Assembly: GCA_023382975.1 (NCBI GenBank)
Contig: JAHDXO010000031.1
Coordinates: 1 to 64,000, forward strand
Reading direction: 5' to 3'
Source of the DNA: Pirellulaceae bacterium
GTDB lineage: Bacteria; Planctomycetota; Planctomycetia; Pirellulales; Pirellulaceae
Length of the DNA: 64,000 nt
The translations under genes were made by a program, and so were the position numbers. The notes beneath the pieces were generated by a model. That model saw only the letters and a list, made by a program, of their open reading frames with translations. It ran no database searches and was not told where the DNA came from. The first letter of the stretch is position 1; each line of letters opens with the position of its first letter. Below are positions 61,078 through 64,000 of the stretch, piece by piece.

Positions 61078-62076
61078 ATGAATTTCTTGTCGCGTATCAT
61101 CGTGCTTCTCTTCGCCTTGGCTTTCTGGTTCATCCCCGGTGTGCCGTGCTGCGCGGATGAAACGGCAGTGGAGTTGAAAAAGGCGGCAGTCGAGCTGCGC
61201 GAGGCGGCGGCCGAGCTGAGACAGGCCGTGGCCGAATTGAGAGAATTGCTCGCCGAGTCCAAGAAACCAGCCGCCGAGACGAAACCGGTCGAGCACTGGA
61301 TCACGGTAGGCCACCTCAAGATTCAGGTGCGGCCGAACTTCCCCGACGCCTTTCCCTTCACGGTGATGAAAGTGCTGCAAACGGCCTCCGATCAATTGCT
61401 GCCGCACGTGCCGCAGGATCACACGTTCCCGCCGTTGGCCGTCGAGTACCACGCCACGGGCCCGATGATCTTCTACGAGCGCAGCCGGGAGGACCCGAGC
61501 ACGATCGTGATGCGGCTCTCATCCAAGGGAGCCTTCTGGGCCCAATACGTCTTTCAATACTCCCACGAATTGTGCCACGTGATCCAGAATGCGCAGACGC
61601 AGGGGCCGGACGAGGCATTGTTCTTCTACGAGTCGCTCTCGCACATGGCCTCGCACTACGTGCTGCGGGCGTTGGCCGTAACGTGGAAGTCCGCGCCGCC
61701 CCTTCCCGGCGAAGGCTGGACCGGATTCGCGCCGCACCTGCGGGGGTACTCCGACGACCTAGTGGCCAAGCACCAGCTACCCGAAGGCCAAACGCTGGCG
61801 GCGTGGTATGCCGAGCAGCGCGACTCGCTCCGGAAGCCCAATCCCTCGGACCTGCGGCCAGCGTACGAGACGATCGCCATAGCGCTGCTGCCGCTCTTCG
61901 AAAAGGAGCCGGACAACTGGGAGGCGGTGACCTTCCTCGGCCGGCGGCGATCCGACCTGAAGGATAGAAACCTGACCTTCGAGGAAGTCCTGGGCGAGTG
62001 GCGACTGGCCTGTCCGGAACGCCACCGGCCGCTGGTCGATCGGATTGCTACGGAATTCGGCGTGGCGATCAAATGA
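61078..62076 (+). CDS. Exported HELCH-motif metallopeptidase-like protein
   Basis: 332 residues from the ATG at 61078 (AAGGAG upstream). After a signal peptide (RIIVLLFALAFWFIPGVPCC) a heptad stretch (LKKAAVELREAAAELRQAVA) predicts a coiled coil. The central HELCH at residues 163-167 in QYSHELCHVIQN is a HExxH zinc site, and DEALFFYESLSHMASH follows 12 residues on, where a third ligand such as Glu may lie. The chain is otherwise not a family I recognise. It is probably an exported zinc peptidase or an inactive relative. Confidence 0.75.
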   Translation: MNFLSRIIVLLFALAFWFIPGVPCCADETAVELKKAAVELREAAAELRQAVAELRELLAESKKPAAETKPVEHWITVGHLKIQVRPNFPDAFPFTVMKVLQTASDQLLPHVPQDHTFPPLAVEYHATGPMIFYERSREDPSTIVMRLSSKGAFWAQYVFQYSHELCHVIQNAQTQGPDEALFFYESLSHMASHYVLRALAVTWKSAPPLPGEGWTGFAPHLRGYSDDLVAKHQLPEGQTLAAWYAEQRDSLRKPNPSDLRPAYETIAIALLPLFEKEPDNWEAVTFLGRRRSDLKDRNLTFEEVLGEWRLACPERHRPLVDRIATEFGVAIK

Positions 62077-62109
62077 GGGCTTGTTTCATGGCTGAGATTC
62101 CTGATGCGT

Positions 62110-62330
62110 TCAGCGGTTCATGAGCTGGAGCGACGCCATCGGGATGATCGCCAGTTCGCATTGCCGAGGGGTGGTGCGGCCGGTGGTGTAGAGCACCAGC
62201 AGGCGCCCATCGTGCTCGCTGGCGCAGGGATAATGGAAGGCCGTCGGGGGATCCGATGCCGTGCGGTTCCTGCATCCGACTCGGCGCTGGACGGTCGCAC
62301 TTCCAGAAGTAGATGTCGCGGCGGATCATG
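62110..62330 (-). pseudogene. Sialidase-like C-terminal remnant
   Basis: On the minus strand the frame AFHYPCASEHDGRLLVLYTT, GRTTPRQCELAIIPMASLQ ends at a TGA (complement of 62110-62112). This is the closing segment of planctomycete exo-alpha-sialidase-like proteins. Further upstream MIRRDIYFWKCDRP sits in another frame, so a frameshift separates the pieces. Only the tail of the gene survives. It may have been joined to the neighbour at 62337 once. Confidence 0.6.
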
Positions 62331-62336
62331 GGGAAA

Positions 62337-64000
62337 TCACTTCGGCACAGCGACGTCGCGGACGCCGCCGAACGCCGGGCCGCCTGCCCCGACGTAACCG
62401 TTGCTGGTGCCGTGCTCATCCGGCGTGACCCAGAAAGCGTACAGCGAGCCACGGGCAACGTGAAACCGGAACTTCACGGACTTGCCGGCCAGATCGGCCA
62501 AGCTGGGCAACTCGACGCGTTGCTTTGTGTTGTCGCTGGAGACGGTCTTCGAGGTGGCGAGCGACTTCCCCGCTTCATCGAGCACTTCCACTCGCAGTTC
62601 GCCGTCGAGATTCACGAACAGGTGCTTTCCTTGGAATGTCACCGGCCGCGTCGTCAGCTCGCCCGTTCCCTCCATCGACGCGAAGCCGTCGCGTCGCAGG
62701 CTCGCCAGTCCGATCGCGCCGCCGCCATACATATCGCTACGCCCTTGTCCCGCGTCGCCGGAAAAGGCGCAGTAGGGAAAGACCAACCGGTCGTCGAGCA
62801 CGACGAAGACACCTGTCGTGGTGTGCAGGTAGGCGCGGTCCCACGCGTCCGCCCGGCGTTCGCCGCGAAGGAAACTCCGCCGGTCGGGCCGGTCCCAGTG
62901 GAAGCCGTCGCGACTGAATCCCAGTTCGAGATCGGTCAGCTTGGGGAACTTGCCCTTCGCGCAGATCTCGTTGTTCGGCCCGCGGTGGATTTGGTGCATG
63001 CCAATCATGAGGCTCTCGTAAGCGACGGCGGCGAGACTGTAGAGCTGAGGCGGGTCCCCCTCACGCTCGCAGCCGGGGTAAGCCCCGGCAGGCTCGGGCC
63101 GGTCCAGGCGGTCGGCGTTGGTCCAGTAGACCGACTTCGACCAGTCGGCCCCGTCCAAAAACCGATCGCTCTCGACATAGTAACGGCAGCGTCCGCGCGG
63201 GCCGTCCCGCTTGATGCTCTGCACCCACTTGTTCCGAAACGGATTGTAGAAGATCGAGCCGTAGTCGCCGGCGGGCGAGTTGCAAGGGACGGGCTTCGAC
63301 CAGGTGGCGCCGTCGGAGACTTGCAGGCTGTGGGTGAGTCCCGACACTCGCTGCTCTTTCAGAGCATGCATCCAGCAGGTCAGGAACTTGATGCGCTCCT
63401 TCGGATCGGTCGCGTTGATGTCATACCACAGCGCATTGTCCGTCCCGGCCGTCGCGCCCTCGCCCGTGTCCCACGCCGCGCCTTCGGGCAGGAGGATGTT
63501 TCCTCCGTGCAAGCCCAGTTCCGGCCGGGTCCAGGTTTTCAAATCGGGACTCGTCGCCATCGCCAGCGGTCCGCGCCAGCCCGCCGTGTAGAACATCTTG
63601 AAGAGCTTCTCGGACGGATCGTAGAAGACGCCGCCTTGTCCGAGATAGACGGCTGCGTTGCGATCCTTCTCCACGGCGGTCTCCGCCCGGAAGACCGGAT
63701 TGCCCGCGAACTTCTGCGCCTGGTGGAAGGTGCGTTTCAGCGTGGTGTTCTCGATCAAGAAGTCATCCACGAAGAGCTGGCGGCCGATGTCGATGGGAAT
63801 CACTTTGGGCGATTGGGCGAGATACGGCACGGGCATGGGCGCATCCGAAGCCGGATCGCGGAAACGCGGCGGCCAGACATCGGGCAGTTGGATGCCGTTG
63901 TAGAGTCTCTCGGGCTTCGGGCCGGTGGCCTTGTTCGCCAGCATCCGCAACTTCGCGTCCTGCGACACGATCTTGCCCGCCAGCACATCCTCCTCGCGAA
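62337..64000 (-). CDS. Large GH32/43-like exported-type protein, start outside the window
   Basis: About 554 codons are present; the frame stays open through the right edge (REEDVLAGKIVSQ), so the N-terminus is missing. YNGIQLPDVWPPRFRDP and VPYLAQSPKVIPIDIGRQLF precede a five-bladed-propeller-like region: GGVFYDPSEKLFKMFYTAGW, ATSPDLKTWTRPELGL, DYGSIFYNPFRNKWVQSIKR, ELGFSRDGFHWDRPDRRSFL. This order resembles GH32/GH43-type or related families of planctomycetes. A beta-sandwich closes the chain (VRFRFHVARGSLYAFWVT). The catalytic acids cannot be confirmed here. Confidence 0.75.
   Translation of the reverse strand, partial: REEDVLAGKIVSQDAKLRMLANKATGPKPERLYNGIQLPDVWPPRFRDPASDAPMPVPYLAQSPKVIPIDIGRQLFVDDFLIENTTLKRTFHQAQKFAGNPVFRAETAVEKDRNAAVYLGQGGVFYDPSEKLFKMFYTAGWRGPLAMATSPDLKTWTRPELGLHGGNILLPEGAAWDTGEGATAGTDNALWYDINATDPKERIKFLTCWMHALKEQRVSGLTHSLQVSDGATWSKPVPCNSPAGDYGSIFYNPFRNKWVQSIKRDGPRGRCRYYVESDRFLDGADWSKSVYWTNADRLDRPEPAGAYPGCEREGDPPQLYSLAAVAYESLMIGMHQIHRGPNNEICAKGKFPKLTDLELGFSRDGFHWDRPDRRSFLRGERRADAWDRAYLHTTTGVFVVLDDRLVFPYCAFSGDAGQGRSDMYGGGAIGLASLRRDGFASMEGTGELTTRPVTFQGKHLFVNLDGELRVEVLDEAGKSLATSKTVSSDNTKQRVELPSLADLAGKSVKFRFHVARGSLYAFWVTPDEHGTSNGYVGAGGPAFGGVRDVAVPK

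Noticed and set aside
1-64000. CRISPR array, rRNA operon, integrase or phage structural genes
   Set aside because: No regularly spaced repeats, rRNA-like sequence, or recognisable integrase or phage proteins were seen in the window.

Overview
The window (64 kb, GC-rich) looks like a piece of a planctomycete chromosome, most likely a Pirellulales-type organism. The reasons are the gene content: a surface protein with the LEERRVLS N-terminal motif, a DUF1559 prepilin-like protein, DUF1080 proteins, three Tat-exported Gfo/Idh/MocA oxidoreductases, exported PQQ-propeller, FG-GAP and HEAT-repeat proteins, an Lpg1974-like porin with a cysteine-rich linker, and many small lipoproteins. Genes are loosely packed, mostly single or in pairs, and many use GTG or TTG starts.

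Layout. 1-4.2 kb: start of a giant surface protein, a conserved secreted protein, a broken transposase and an FG-GAP protein. 4.6-5.0 kb: tRNA-Arg(TCT) and, on the other strand, tRNA-Gly(CCC) with its terminator. 5.2-12.1 kb: DUF1080 protein, two PQQ-like propeller proteins, a DUF1559 plus lipoprotein pair and a nucleoside transporter. Two copies of a 98-bp MITE-like element sit exactly on the stop codons of two of these genes. 12.1-19.6 kb: an exported M3 peptidase with a SIMPL protein, then an ABC-2 permease with two CNNM/CBS membrane proteins. 19.5-33.4 kb: TPR lipoprotein, zinc ribbons, cyclophilin-like lipoprotein, LamG protein with a MATE transporter, porin, hydrolase, GT-C glycosyltransferase with a DUF3299 protein. 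33.5-41.4 kb: two Gfo/Idh/MocA genes, a HEAT protein, a PIN toxin-antitoxin pair, an EEP nuclease and a GH43-like protein. 41.5-51.1 kb: CoA-disulfide reductase/rhodanese fusion, SPFH protein, an atypical tRNA-Arg(CCT), hydrolases, a methyltransferase and small exported proteins.

51.1-55.2 kb is the most unusual part. A type I restriction locus is broken: hsdM keeps only its N-terminal half, hsdS is absent, and hsdR survives as about 70 codons. Between the pieces lies a two-gene, lower-GC operon encoding an SF1 helicase with a degenerate NERD-like N-terminus and a DUF2290-type protein. This pair is the best candidate in the window for a poorly described defence-type system.

55.4-64 kb returns to typical planctomycete genes: an SGNH hydrolase, a second Gfo/Idh/MocA plus HEAT module followed by DUF1080, a HELCH metallopeptidase-like protein, two decayed glycosidase or sialidase-like remnants and a related intact gene that leaves the window.

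Much of the intact content acts outside the cytoplasm and fits a polysaccharide-degrading lifestyle: Tat-exported oxidoreductases, DUF1080 proteins, GH43, esterase-like hydrolases and propellers. Functions are read from motifs and family resemblance only; no database search was run.
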